Shown: positions 47,654-56,438, numbered from the stretch's first letter. The stretch: 64,000 bases of DNA from JBOCEF01 sp050586345 (GCF_050586345.1 NZ_JBOCEF010000010.1:1-64000); one strand, 5' to 3'. Numbers and translations: made by a program. Notes: generated by a model not told the origin, from the letters alone.

Positions 47654-48430
47654 ATGGCCTACACCTCGATCATCGTCGAGACCCGCGACCATGTCGGGCT
47701 CATCAAGCTCAACCGCCCCGAAGCGCTGAACGCGCTGAACCAGGAGCTGCTGGGCGAGCTGAACGACGCCCTCGCCAAGTTCGACGCCGACGACAAGGTC
47801 CGGTGCATCGTCCTCACCGGGTCGGAAAAAGCCTTCGCCGCGGGCGCCGACATCAAGGAGATGTCGGAGCAGAGCTTCGTGGACATGTTCAAGTCGGACT
47901 TCTTCACCGACAAGCATGACGGCGTCGCGAACACCCGCACCCCGATCATCGCCGCCGTGGCCGGCTACGCCCTTGGCGGCGGCTGCGAGCTGGCGATGCT
48001 GTGCGACTTCATCCTCGCCGCCGACACCGCCAAGTTCGGCCAGCCCGAGGTCAATCTCGGCGTCATGGCCGGCATCGGCGGCACCCAGCGCCTGACCCGC
48101 GCCGTGGGCAAGTCCAAGGCGATGGAGATGAACCTGACCGGCCGCTTCATGACGGCGGAAGAGGCCGAGCGCTCCGGCCTCGTCTCCCGCGTCGTGCCGG
48201 CCGACAAGCTGCTCGACGACGCGCTCGCGACCGCCGAGAAGATCGCCGAGAAATCCCCCATCGCCACCATGGCGATCAAGGAATCGGTGAACCGGTCCTA
48301 CGAGATGACCCTGGCCGAGGGCCTGCGCTACGAGCGCCGCCTCTTCCATTCGCTGTTCGCAACCGAGGACCAGAAGGAAGGCATGAACGCCTTCATCGAG
48401 AAACGCGCCCCCCATTTCCGGGGCAAATGA
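47654..48430 (+). CDS. Enoyl-CoA hydratase (crotonase family)
   Basis: A 258-residue short-chain enoyl-CoA hydratase. Oxyanion-hole blocks FAAGADIKEM and VAGYALGGGCELAMLCD, and the catalytic Glu region GQPEVNLGVMAGIGGTQRLT (E in PEVNLGV; second acid in AEEAERSGLVSRV). Acts in fatty-acid beta-oxidation or PHB-related crotonyl-CoA conversion. Monocistronic, followed by a hairpin and the rpsT promoter. Confidence 0.92.
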   Translation: MAYTSIIVETRDHVGLIKLNRPEALNALNQELLGELNDALAKFDADDKVRCIVLTGSEKAFAAGADIKEMSEQSFVDMFKSDFFTDKHDGVANTRTPIIAAVAGYALGGGCELAMLCDFILAADTAKFGQPEVNLGVMAGIGGTQRLTRAVGKSKAMEMNLTGRFMTAEEAERSGLVSRVVPADKLLDDALATAEKIAEKSPIATMAIKESVNRSYEMTLAEGLRYERRLFHSLFATEDQKEGMNAFIEKRAPHFRGK

Positions 48431-48436
48431 GCCGTT

Positions 48437-48462
48437 CCCGGGGGCGCCCCGGCGCCCCCGGG
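48437..48462 (+). terminator. Hairpin after enoyl-CoA hydratase gene
   Basis: Inverted arms CCCGGGGGCGCC/GGCGCCCCCGGG separated by CC begin 6 nt after the stop codon. There is no T-tract, and the rpsT promoter follows directly. Confidence 0.6.
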
Positions 48463-48463
48463 C

Positions 48464-48492
48464 TTGACGACTCCCCGCTTCGCCGGTAAGAG
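48464..48492 (+). promoter_or_regulatory. Promoter of rpsT
   Basis: TTGACG (-35) and TAAGAG (-10) are separated by 17 nt, about 45 nt upstream of the rpsT start codon. Confidence 0.72.
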
Positions 48493-48537
48493 CGCCGCTC
48501 ACACCGACAGGATACACAGAATTCACGGGACACACCC

Positions 48538-48813
48538 ATGGCCAACTCGCCCCAAGCTCGTAAACGCGTCCGCCAGATCGAACGCCGCACCGCCGTCAAC
48601 CGCGCCCGCCGCTCGCGCATCCGCACCTTCATCAAGAAGGTCGAGCGCGCGCTGGACGCCGGCGATGGCGCCACGGCCGCCGTCGCTCTCAAGGCCGCGC
48701 AGCCCGAGCTGATGCGCGGCGTGACCAAGGGCGTGTTCCACAAGAACACCGCGAGCCGCAAGATCTCGCGCCTCGCGCAGCGCGTGAAGACGCTGCAGAC
48801 GGCCGCCGCCTGA
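48538..48813 (+). CDS. rpsT: 30S ribosomal protein S20
   Basis: A 91-residue helical 16S rRNA-binding protein. It begins MANSPQARKRVRQIERR and contains NRARRSRIRTFIKKVE and KGVFHKNTASRKISRLA, the S20 hallmark. Own promoter and terminator. The rpsT-dnaA neighbourhood is common near alphaproteobacterial dnaA. Confidence 0.97.
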   Translation: MANSPQARKRVRQIERRTAVNRARRSRIRTFIKKVERALDAGDGATAAVALKAAQPELMRGVTKGVFHKNTASRKISRLAQRVKTLQTAAA

Positions 48814-48843
48814 TCCAGGCGACACCTGTCGGATCCCGCGTGA

Positions 48844-48868
48844 CGCGGCCCTGAAAGGGGCCGCGTTT
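48844..48868 (+). terminator. Rho-independent terminator of rpsT
   Basis: An 8-bp stem CGCGGCCC/GGGCCGCG, loop of 6, followed by TTTCG. Confidence 0.72.
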
Positions 48869-49465
48869 CGTGTGACCGGGGGACGCGAACCGCGCCCCGC
48901 CGCCCGCCCCGTCCATTCGGAAACCAGCGTCACGGACCTGTCGCCCCGCCGTCATGTTCCACGTTTGGTCCGGTTGCCGGGACAAGGCGTCTGAGACTAA
49001 TGTCTCCCCAGCCAGAGGAATCGCCGGATGCGAGTCCCGAGGCCCAAGCCGCACAAAAGTAAGCCGACCAAATTCCGCAAGTATTGCGGATCGCGTTTAC
49101 TTGCACCTCGCACATGAAAACTTGCGCGAGCGGAGCCAAGCGGCGCAACCGCCCCGCGAATAGAGCGTTCGTTAAGAGTTCCGGTTGTCGAAACCCTCGG
49201 GTTGGGCCTATCCTCGGAGAGCGATTCCAAGGGGCCCGACCGTGACGACGGCCCGCCGGTTTCGCGTCCCGGACTGTTCCGCGCCGCCCCCGGCGCGGTG
49301 CGTCCGCCGTTGCGCGTCGCGCCCCCCGGGGCCGCGCGCGGGGTCGGCCCCGGCGACGGGCCGACGCCGTCCCGTCCCGGCCCCGCCGGCCCGCGGACGG
49401 TCCCAGGATGATCGCCGAAGGACGGCCGCCCTTCCCCGTGGGCGGCTGCAGCAGCAGGAGCGCGC
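48869..49465. other. Non-coding region between rpsT and rhodanese gene, with two palindromes
   Basis: No supported gene in about 600 nt. The first part (48950-49200) is AT-richer than flanking DNA. It holds a palindrome GAGAC-TAAT-GTCTC at 48993-49006 and a perfect inverted repeat TCCGCAA-GTA-TTGCGGA at 49074-49090. The second part is GC-rich low-complexity DNA. This could be a regulatory region or part of a replication origin, but no sequence matching the DnaA-box consensus was found. Confidence 0.5.
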
Positions 49466-49894
49466 ATGACCGTCGAGCAGCAGAATCCCGACGAGGCTTT
49501 CAAGGGCCTGGCCGAAGGCGACTCCGCCCTGGTCGACGTGCGCACCGTCGCCGAATGGTCCTTCGTCGGTCTGCCCGACCTCTCGGCCATCGGCATCCGC
49601 CCGATCCTGATCGAGTGGGCGCGATTCCCCGACATGTCGGCGAATCCCGATTTCGTCGCGGCGCTCGACGAGGCCCTCGGGGGCGCGACCCCGAAGGCCA
49701 TCTACTTCATCTGCCGGTCCGGCGCGCGTTCGATGAACGCGGCCCGCGCGGCGGAGGCCCATTTCGCGGCCGCCGGCGCACAGATCCGCTGCATCAACGT
49801 GGCCGAAGGGTTTGAAGGCGATCTTGACGCCGACGGCCACCGCGGCGGGTCCAACGGATGGAAAGCGCGCGGGCTGCCCTGGCGGCAGAACTGA
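49466..49894 (+). CDS. Rhodanese-like domain protein
   Basis: A 142-residue single rhodanese domain. The active-site loop C83-R-S-G-A-R is preceded by AIYFI. The N-terminal LVDVRTVAEWSFVGLPDL and C-terminal FEGDLDADGHRGGSNGWKA then RGLPWRQ are typical of small alphaproteobacterial rhodaneses. It likely carries sulfur as a persulfide. It lies 77 nt before dnaA in the same direction. Confidence 0.92.
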   Translation: MTVEQQNPDEAFKGLAEGDSALVDVRTVAEWSFVGLPDLSAIGIRPILIEWARFPDMSANPDFVAALDEALGGATPKAIYFICRSGARSMNAARAAEAHFAAAGAQIRCINVAEGFEGDLDADGHRGGSNGWKARGLPWRQN

Positions 49895-49971
49895 CGCGCC
49901 CTCAACGACGAAGAAGACCGGCGGCGCCCCTGCCCCCCCACAGGGCGCGTCAGGCCGGCAGGGAGAGACTC

Positions 49972-51546
49972 ATGCCCGGCACTTCCGAAACGCCGCTGCC
50001 GCCCATCGGCCCAGCCTGGGTGCGCATCCGCGAGATGACTCGCGAGGAAATCGGCTCCTCCGCCTTCGAGAACTGGATCCACCCGCTGCAGCTCGAGGAC
50101 GCCGACGGCCCCGTCGCCGTGCTCTCGGCCCCCACCAGTTTCATCGGCAAATGGGTCGACCAGCATTACGGCGACGTGCTGACCCGCATGATCTCGACCG
50201 AGTTCGAGCACGTGCAGCGCCTTGAATTCCGCCTGCGCCGCCGCGGCGCCGCCGCGCCCGCCGCCCCGGCCCCCGCGCCGCGTCCCGCCGCGCCCGTCGC
50301 CGCGATCCCCGACGCCCCGCGCGAGCCGCTCTCGGCCCGCGCCGCCCCGCGCCGCCGCCCGGCGCCCGCGCCCGCCTACGCCCCGGGGCAGGACGCCGCC
50401 GACATCGCCGCCGACGTGGCGCGGGACCTCGCGCGCGCCGAGCAGGAGATGGGCTCGACCCCCATGGCCGCGCAGGCCGCGGGCGAGGAAGGCGCGAATG
50501 ACGATCTCGGCTCCGTCGCGCTCGACCCGCGCTTCACCTTCGACCGCTTCGTCGTCGGCAAGCCGAACGAGCTGGCGCACGCCGCCGCCCGGCGCGTGGC
50601 CGAGGACCCGAACGTGGTGTTCAACCCGCTGTTCCTCTATGGCGGCGTCGGGCTCGGCAAGACCCACCTGATGCACGCCATCGGCTGGCGGGTGCAGGAG
50701 ATGGATCCGAACCGGCGCATCCTCTACATCTCGGCCGAGCAGTTCATGTACCGCTTCGTCCGCGCGCTCCGGCACAAGGACACCATCGGGTTCAAGCGCC
50801 TGTTCCGGTCCGTCGACGTGCTGATGGTCGACGACGTGCAGTTCATCGCCGGCAAGAACTCGACGCAGGAAGAATTCTTCCACACCTTCAACGCGCTGGT
50901 CGAACAGGGCAAGCAGGTGGTCATCTCGGCCGACCGCGCGCCGGGGGAGATCGAGGGGCTGGAGGAGCGGATCAAGTCGCGCCTGCAGTGGGGCCTCGTG
51001 GTCGACCTGCACCCGACGGATTACGAGCTGCGGCTCGGCATCCTGCAGGCCAAGCTCGAATCCATGCGCCCGGCGCACCCCGATGTGGACGTGCCGGACA
51101 AGGTGCTGGAATACCTCGCGCACCGCATCTCCTCGAACGTGCGGGTGCTGGAAGGCGCGCTGACGCGGCTGCTGGCCTTCGCGTCGCTGGTGGGCCGCGA
51201 GGTCGATCTCGACATGACCGAGGAATGCCTGTCGGACCTGCTGCGCGCCTCGGACCGCAAGGTCACCATCGAGCAGATCCAGCGCAAGGTGGCCGAGCAC
51301 TACAACCTGCGCATGTCGGACCTGCTGTCCCAGCGCCGGTCGCGCTCCATCGCCCGGCCGCGGCAGATCGCGATGTACCTGTGCAAGATGCTGACGACCA
51401 AGAGCATGCCGGAGATCGGCCGCCGCTTCGACAAGCGCGACCACACCACCGTGCTGCACGCGATCCGCCAGATCGAGAAGCTGAAGGCCGCGGACAGCCA
51501 GATGGCCGAGGATATCGAGCTGCTGCGCCGGATGCTGGAGGCGTAA
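49972..51546 (+). CDS. dnaA: Chromosomal replication initiator protein DnaA
   Basis: A 524-residue AAA+ initiator. Domain I (AFENWIHPLQ) is followed by a long Ala/Pro/Arg-rich linker of about 90 residues (domain II). Domain III has Walker A GGVGLGKT (224-231) and Walker B VDVLMVDDVQF. The domain IV DNA-binding signature RDHTTVLHA lies at 489-497. GGGAGAG lies upstream of the ATG. Followed by a terminator, then dnaN after a spacer that contains a small gene on the other strand. Confidence 0.97.
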   Translation: MPGTSETPLPPIGPAWVRIREMTREEIGSSAFENWIHPLQLEDADGPVAVLSAPTSFIGKWVDQHYGDVLTRMISTEFEHVQRLEFRLRRRGAAAPAAPAPAPRPAAPVAAIPDAPREPLSARAAPRRRPAPAPAYAPGQDAADIAADVARDLARAEQEMGSTPMAAQAAGEEGANDDLGSVALDPRFTFDRFVVGKPNELAHAAARRVAEDPNVVFNPLFLYGGVGLGKTHLMHAIGWRVQEMDPNRRILYISAEQFMYRFVRALRHKDTIGFKRLFRSVDVLMVDDVQFIAGKNSTQEEFFHTFNALVEQGKQVVISADRAPGEIEGLEERIKSRLQWGLVVDLHPTDYELRLGILQAKLESMRPAHPDVDVPDKVLEYLAHRISSNVRVLEGALTRLLAFASLVGREVDLDMTEECLSDLLRASDRKVTIEQIQRKVAEHYNLRMSDLLSQRRSRSIARPRQIAMYLCKMLTTKSMPEIGRRFDKRDHTTVLHAIRQIEKLKAADSQMAEDIELLRRMLEA

Positions 51547-51570
51547 GCCGCCCCTCCGCGCTGCATGCGA

Positions 51571-51603
51571 ACGGCCCGCCCCTCGGCGGGCCGTTTCGCG
51601 TTT
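51571..51603 (+). terminator. Rho-independent terminator of dnaA
   Basis: A 10-bp perfect stem ACGGCCCGCC/GGCGGGCCGT with loop CCTC, followed by TTCGCGTTT. Confidence 0.82.
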
Positions 51604-51608
51604 CAGGA

Positions 51609-52085
51609 TCAGCCCCGTTCCAGCCGCCGCATGCCGTTGGCGACGATCAGGTCGTGGAACGGCAGCACCAGCGGCAGGTAGAGCCGCCCGAGCCGGTTCT
51701 TGGGCCGCACCCAGGTGCCCATCAGCGCCCGCCCGTCCGCGCGCGTCACCGCCACGCGGAAATCGAGGTGCGAATCGTCCTCGCCCAGCACGATCCGGTC
51801 CGGCCTCCGCTCCATCACCCGCATGAAGCCGATGCGCTCCGGGCCGCCGGTCTCGGCGGCGAGGTCGCGCGCGGTCTTCAGGCCCAGCGGCGCGACGATG
51901 GAATCGCGAAGGTCCAGCAGGCGGCGCACCCAGTTCGGCATCCCCTCCATCACCGCGCGGGCCAGGGCGGCGGCGTCGGCACTCGGGTCGGCGGGCGCAG
52001 CCTCCCAGCAATCGAGGAAATCCTTGGGGGCCTTCAGCGCGCTCAGCGGGAAATCGGCGGGCGGGGAAATGCGGCGGACGGTCAT
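51609..52085 (-). CDS. DUF2867 family protein
   Basis: A 158-residue protein of the DUF2867 family. Recognisable blocks: DSIVAPLGLKTARD, then DSHLDFRVAVTR and VRPKNRLGRLYLPLVLPFHD near the end. The family is SRPBCC-like, of unknown function, and often lies next to TetR regulators, though none is here. A near-perfect palindrome at 52105-52121, 20 nt upstream of the start, is a candidate operator. It lies convergent to dnaA and divergent from dnaN. Confidence 0.78.
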   Translation of the reverse strand: MTVRRISPPADFPLSALKAPKDFLDCWEAAPADPSADAAALARAVMEGMPNWVRRLLDLRDSIVAPLGLKTARDLAAETGGPERIGFMRVMERRPDRIVLGEDDSHLDFRVAVTRADGRALMGTWVRPKNRLGRLYLPLVLPFHDLIVANGMRRLERG

Positions 52086-52104
52086 GACGACGTTCCTTAC
52101 CATT

Positions 52105-52121
52105 AGAGAACACCGTTCTCT
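52105..52121. promoter_or_regulatory. Candidate operator AGAGAAC-N3-GTTCTCT
   Basis: A perfect 7+7 inverted repeat with 3-nt spacer ACC, 20 nt upstream of the DUF2867 start. It could bind a dimeric repressor such as a TetR-type protein. It is distinct from the GTTC-N7-GTTC LexA box of alphaproteobacteria. Confidence 0.55.
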
Positions 52122-52162
52122 TGTCACGAAAGCGCGCCCCGATCCACGGGCAAGGCGCCGCA

Positions 52163-52210
52163 GGGGAAAGAGGCGGGGAAAGAGGCGGGGCGAGGGGCGG
52201 GGCAAGGGAC
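52163..52210. repeat. Four tandem 12-nt repeats upstream of dnaN
   Basis: GGGGAAAGAGGC occurs twice in perfect tandem, followed by two diverged units (GGGGCGAGGGGC, GGGGCAAGGGAC). The array lies in the ~375-nt gap between the DUF2867 gene and dnaN; the rest of that gap is GC-rich and holds no gene. Confidence 0.8.
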
Positions 52211-52461
52211 AGGCAAGCCGCCCCGGGCCCGCCGCGATTCTCCCCCTCGGCGCCGTCCCCGCCGCCCGCCTGGCGCGGCCCCGCCCCCCCCCCGCGCGCC
52301 CCTGCCGCGCCGTTTTCCGCCCCTCGCCCGCCTTTTCCCCGCGCCCGCCCCTTGCCTCGCGCCCCTTGTCGAATAGTGTGGTGCGCCCGGCGCGATGCTG
52401 CGCCGCCAGATACGAATTCGCGCCCCGCCCGCGGCGGAGCGCCATTGCAGGCGAGAGAGCG

Positions 52462-53580
52462 ATGAAGATCAGCGTCGAGCGGGCCGCCCTTCTCCGGGCC
52501 ATGAGCCGCGCCCAGGGCGTGGTTGAGCGTCGGGCCACCATCCCGATCCTCTCCAACGTGCTGATCGAGGCGGGGGGCGACAGCGTCTCCATCCGCGCCA
52601 CCGATCTGGACATCGAGGCGATCGACGTGATCCCGGCGATGGTCGAACGCGCGGGCGCCGCCACCGTGCCCGCCCACATGCTGCACGACATCGTCCGCAA
52701 GCTGCCCGACGGCGCGCAGATCCGGCTCGAGGACGACCCCGAGGCGGGCCGCCTCTCGGTCACCGCCGGGCGCTCGCGCTTCCAGCTCGCGACCCTGCCC
52801 AAGGAAGACTTCCCGATGATGGCCTCGGCGGAATACGAGGCCAGCTTCGAGGCCCCCGCGCCGCTGCTGCGCCGCCTGTTCGACAAGGCGCGCTTCGCGA
52901 TCTCGACCGAGGAGACGCGCTACTACCTCAACGGCGTGTATCTCCATGTCGCCGACGGGGCCGAGGGCCGGATGCTGCGCGCCGTGGCCACCGACGGCCA
53001 CCGCCTCGCGCGCGTCGACGCCCCCGCGCCCGACGGGGCCGAATCGATCCCCGGCGTGATCGTGCCGCGCAAGACGGTGGGCGAGCTGCGCCGCCTGCTG
53101 GAGGATGACGAGGCGGTGATCCAGGTCTCCGTCTCCGAGACCAAGATCCGCTTCGTCGGCCCCGAGCTGACGCTGACCTCCAAGGTCATCGACGGCGCCT
53201 TCCCCGACTACACCCGCGTGATCCCGGTCGGGAACACCCGGCGCCTCGAAGTGGACGCCGCCGAGTTCGCCTCGGCCGTCGACCGCGTCGCCACGGTGTC
53301 CTCCGAGCGGTCCCGCGCCGTGAAGCTCGCCCTCGACGAGGACCGGCTGGTCCTCTCGGTCAACGCCCCGGATTCGGGCGCCGCGACCGAGGAGCTCGCC
53401 GTCGCCTACGCCGCCGAGCCGCTCGAGATCGGCTTCAACGCCAAGTACCTGACCGAGATCGCCGGCCAGGTGGACCGCGAAAACGCCGTCTTCCTGTTCA
53501 ACGCCTCCGGCGATCCCACCCTGGTCCGCGAAGGCGATGACGAAAGCGCCGTCTACGTCGTCATGCCGATGCGTGTCTGA
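52462..53580 (+). CDS. dnaN: DNA polymerase III subunit beta (sliding clamp)
   Basis: A 372-residue three-domain clamp. Start MKISVERAALLRAMSRAQGV, RRATIPILSNVLIEA, central ATDGHRLAR, and terminal VYVVMPMRV, the conserved end of the clamp. GCGAGAGAGC precedes the ATG. Followed by a strong hairpin before recF. Confidence 0.97.
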   Translation: MKISVERAALLRAMSRAQGVVERRATIPILSNVLIEAGGDSVSIRATDLDIEAIDVIPAMVERAGAATVPAHMLHDIVRKLPDGAQIRLEDDPEAGRLSVTAGRSRFQLATLPKEDFPMMASAEYEASFEAPAPLLRRLFDKARFAISTEETRYYLNGVYLHVADGAEGRMLRAVATDGHRLARVDAPAPDGAESIPGVIVPRKTVGELRRLLEDDEAVIQVSVSETKIRFVGPELTLTSKVIDGAFPDYTRVIPVGNTRRLEVDAAEFASAVDRVATVSSERSRAVKLALDEDRLVLSVNAPDSGAATEELAVAYAAEPLEIGFNAKYLTEIAGQVDRENAVFLFNASGDPTLVREGDDESAVYVVMPMRV

Positions 53581-53585
53581 GGTCC

Positions 53586-53617
53586 GTGGGGGAGGAAGGG
53601 GAACCTTCCTCCCCCAC
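53586..53617 (+). terminator. Perfect 14-bp hairpin after dnaN
   Basis: Arms GTGGGGGAGGAAGG/CCTTCCTCCCCCAC with loop GGAA begin 6 nt after the dnaN stop. A T-rich stretch (CTTTTCTTTT) follows about 15 nt later, so it is probably the dnaN terminator. A second inverted repeat (GTCAAGGA/TCCTTGAC) spans 53708-53751. Confidence 0.7.
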
Positions 53618-53838
53618 ACCCCCTCCATCCCTTTTCTTTTGTCGCTGGGCGTCGCGCCCGGTGAGACCCGCGCGCACCATCCCCAGCCGCCCGAGGGCTG
53701 CGGCCGGGTCAAGGATCGCGCAGCGACCCGCGCAGCGGGCTTGTCCTTGACGCGGCCGCGGCCCGACCCACGCTCGGACAAGCGACCTGCGGGAGTTCAT
53801 CTCCCTCAGGCGCTTCTCAAGCAATTCAACCGCCCCGC

Positions 53839-54996
53839 ATGACCCGCCGCGCCGTCCTCTCCCTGTCGCTCACCCTCTACCGCAGCCACCCCAAGCTGCG
53901 GCTGGAGACGGACGGCCGCCCGGTCGCCATCCATGGCCCCAACGGCGCCGGCAAGACCAACGTGCTCGAAGCCATCTCCATGCTCTCGCCCGGCCGCGGC
54001 CTGCGCCGGGCGGCGGCGGAGGAGATCGCCCGCCGCCCCGAGGCGCTCGGCTGGAAGGTCGCCGCCCGGCTCGAAACCCCCGGCGACCTGCACGAGGTCG
54101 AAACCTCCGTCGACCTGTCGAAAGGCGCCGCCCGCTCGGTGCGCATCGACGGCAAGACGGCCCCCCAGACCCGCCTCGGCGCTCTGGCGCCCGTGGTCTG
54201 GCTCACCCCCGCCATGGACAGGCTGTGGATCGAGGGGGCGGGTGAGCGGCGCCGGTTCCTCGACCGCCTCGCGCTGGCCTTCGAGCCCGACCATGCCGAG
54301 GCCGCGCTGGCCTATGAAAAGGCGATGCGAGAGCGCAACCGGCTGTTCAAGGACGACATCCGCGACCCCGCCTGGTTCGCCGCGCTCGAAGGACGGATGG
54401 CCGAGGCGGGCGCCGCCATGGCCCTGACCCGCGCCCGCACCCTGGCGCGCATCGCCCGCGCGCAGGACGGCGCCGCCACCGCCTTTCCCGCGGCCGAGCT
54501 GTCGCTCGACGGCCCGCTGGAACAGGGCTTCGCCGCGGCCTTCGCCCCCGGCGCGCCCGGCGCCCCCGACCTCGACCCCGCGCCCGACCCCGCCGAGGCC
54601 GCCGAAACCCTGCGCCGCGCCCTGCGCGACGGGCGCCCCCGCGACGCCGCCGCGGGACGGGCGCTGACGGGCCCGCACCGCACCGACCTCCTCGCCATCT
54701 ACGCCGAGAAGGGGGTCGAGGCGCGAATCGCCTCGACCGGGGAGCAGAAGGCCCTGCTGGTCTCGCTCGTCCTCTCCGCCGCCCGCGCGATGGCGGCCGA
54801 GGCCGCGGCCCCCCCGGTCATCCTGCTCGACGAGGTCGCCGCGCATCTCGACGAAAACCGCCGCGCCGCGCTGTTCGACGAGGTCTGCGCCCTCGGGGCC
54901 CAGGCCTGGATGACCGGGGCCGAGGCGCGCCTGTTCGAGGCCCTCGGACCCCGCGCCGACGCCCTCGCGCTCGGCGCCGCGGCGGATCGGGGCTAA
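53839..54996 (+). CDS. recF: DNA replication and repair protein RecF
   Basis: A 385-residue SMC-like ATPase loading RecA at gaps. Walker A G33-P-N-G-A-G-K-T40, TPAMDRLWIEGAGERRRFLD, signature STGEQKALLVSLVLSAAR and Walker B VILLDEVAAHLDENRR. The dnaN-recF-gyrB order is conserved, here widened by inserted genes before gyrB. Confidence 0.96.
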   Translation: MTRRAVLSLSLTLYRSHPKLRLETDGRPVAIHGPNGAGKTNVLEAISMLSPGRGLRRAAAEEIARRPEALGWKVAARLETPGDLHEVETSVDLSKGAARSVRIDGKTAPQTRLGALAPVVWLTPAMDRLWIEGAGERRRFLDRLALAFEPDHAEAALAYEKAMRERNRLFKDDIRDPAWFAALEGRMAEAGAAMALTRARTLARIARAQDGAATAFPAAELSLDGPLEQGFAAAFAPGAPGAPDLDPAPDPAEAAETLRRALRDGRPRDAAAGRALTGPHRTDLLAIYAEKGVEARIASTGEQKALLVSLVLSAARAMAAEAAAPPVILLDEVAAHLDENRRAALFDEVCALGAQAWMTGAEARLFEALGPRADALALGAAADRG

Positions 54997-55148
54997 ACAC
55001 CGGCGCTCGGGTTTGCTAAACACGAGGTTGCGCCGCCGTCGGGTCACACGCCCGATGAACGCGGCCCTCCCCCCATCTGGGGAGGCGCCGCACTGCAGCG
55101 CAGCGTACATGCGTTTCACCGACCTTCCCTTGTGGAGAGCGAAAAATC

Positions 55149-55841
55149 ATGCGTTTGACAGCGTATCTCGCGGCCCTCGCCGCGATGGCGCCCGCCGCCG
55201 CCGGCGCCGCCTCGGCCACCGTCGAGACCTATGACAGCGGATATTACCGGGAGAACGGCGTCCATGACCCCGAGAACCCGATCACCTATACCGGCATCTC
55301 GCTGGGCGTGGAGCTGCGCAGCTTCTACGTCTTCGACATCGCCGCCCTCGCCGGGCTCGGCCCCGTCGCCTCGGCGACGCTGACCTTCTACGGCGAGAAC
55401 GGCGAGTTCCGCTCCGACACCGACACCGAGACGGCGACCCTGTACGAGGTCGCCACCAATGCCGACACGCTGACCTCCGGGACCGGCGGCCGGGCGGCCT
55501 TCGCCGATCTCGGCGACGGCGCGGTGTATGGCGAGGCGACGATCACCCAGGACAGCCGCACGCCGATGCCCGAGCTGACGGTGGACCTCTCGGCCGCGGC
55601 GCTCGACGCGCTCAACGCGCTGCTGGCGATGACCACGCCGGACGATTTCGCGGTCGGCGCCGCGCTGACCTCGATCGACGGGTTCCGCACGCAGAGCTTC
55701 TGGGGCGCGAGCTATTTCAGCCCCTCGGCCGAGCTGACGCTGAATTTCGCCGTCGCCGACGTGCCGGTCCCCGCCGCCGCGCCGCTGCTGCTGGCCGGGA
55801 TCGGCGGGCTGCTGGCGCTGCGCCGCCGCCGCCGCGGCTGA
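55149..55841 (+). CDS. Secreted protein with VPVPA-CTERM sorting signal (copy 4)
   Basis: A 230-residue exported protein. Signal peptide LTAYLAALAAMAPAAAGAAS. The body is Thr/Asp-rich (YDSGYYRENGVHDPENPITY) and beta-rich. C-terminus: VPVPAAAPLLLAGIGGLLAL then RRRRRG. Function beyond surface sorting is unknown. Lies between recF and gyrB with its own terminator. Confidence 0.83.
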   Translation: MRLTAYLAALAAMAPAAAGAASATVETYDSGYYRENGVHDPENPITYTGISLGVELRSFYVFDIAALAGLGPVASATLTFYGENGEFRSDTDTETATLYEVATNADTLTSGTGGRAAFADLGDGAVYGEATITQDSRTPMPELTVDLSAAALDALNALLAMTTPDDFAVGAALTSIDGFRTQSFWGASYFSPSAELTLNFAVADVPVPAAAPLLLAGIGGLLALRRRRRG

Positions 55842-55908
55842 CGCCCGCCCCCGGGCGCGTCCCCCGGCGCCCGCCCCCGGGGCCGCGATCCCCTCGCATT
55901 CCCCGAAA

Positions 55909-55943
55909 AAACGCCCCGCGCCCCCCGGCGCGGGGCGTTTCTG
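55909..55943 (+). terminator. Rho-independent terminator of copy 4
   Basis: A 14-bp perfect stem AAACGCCCCGCGCC/GGCGCGGGGCGTTT with loop CCCC and terminal TTT, preceded by a run of A that would give a bidirectional structure. Confidence 0.85.
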
Positions 55944-56036
55944 CACGGGGGATTCACCGTGCCGTTCACCTTGCCGTGGCAATGTCGCCGCGTCGTCCCG
56001 TTTTGCGTCGCTGCGCGTTCCCCCGGAGCCTGTCCC

Positions 56037-56438
56037 ATGATCAACGTCCTGCGCATCGCCGCGCTCGCCTCCTGCGTCGCCGCCGCCGCGCTGATCGCCG
56101 GCAGCGACACCTTCCGCCAGCCCGAGCCGAAGGCGGTGCCCGCCGCCGCGGACCGCTCCCCCGCCCTGCCGGAAATGCCGGTGCGCGCCGCCATGGCGCT
56201 GGCCCAGGCGCCCGTCGGCTCCGGCGCGCCCCTCGGGGCCCGCATCGCCCGCGCCCGGGCCTGGGACGCCGCGCTGCCCGGGGCCTGGACCTCGGCCGCC
56301 CTCGCCGCCCCGCTGCCGCGCCCGGCGACGCCCGAGGCCGAGGCCTGCACCCACCGCACCCCGACCCGCGCCGCCGGTTCGGGCGTGGTGTTCCACGACT
56401 GCGCCGCGCGCCCCTCGGCCCTGCCGATCCGCCGCTGA
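56037..56438 (+). CDS. Small exported protein of unknown function
   Basis: A 133-residue protein with a hydrophobic N-terminus (INVLRIAALASCVAAAALIAG) that could be a signal peptide or anchor. The rest is Ala/Pro/Arg-rich with two cysteines near the C-terminus (EACTHRTP and FHDCAARP) that could form a disulfide. No family recognised. CCGGAG lies upstream of the ATG. Between copy 4 and gyrB. Confidence 0.5.
   Translation: MINVLRIAALASCVAAAALIAGSDTFRQPEPKAVPAAADRSPALPEMPVRAAMALAQAPVGSGAPLGARIARARAWDAALPGAWTSAALAAPLPRPATPEAEACTHRTPTRAAGSGVVFHDCAARPSALPIRR

Noticed and set aside
52105..52121. LexA (SOS) box upstream of the DUF2867 gene
   Set aside because: Alphaproteobacterial LexA sites are GTTC-N7-GTTC direct repeats; this is an inverted repeat with a 3-nt spacer.
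49702..53781. 1359-codon minus-strand open frame opposite dnaA and dnaN
   Set aside because: A shadow of dnaA/dnaN codon bias; no domain, and it also contains the real DUF2867 gene in another frame.
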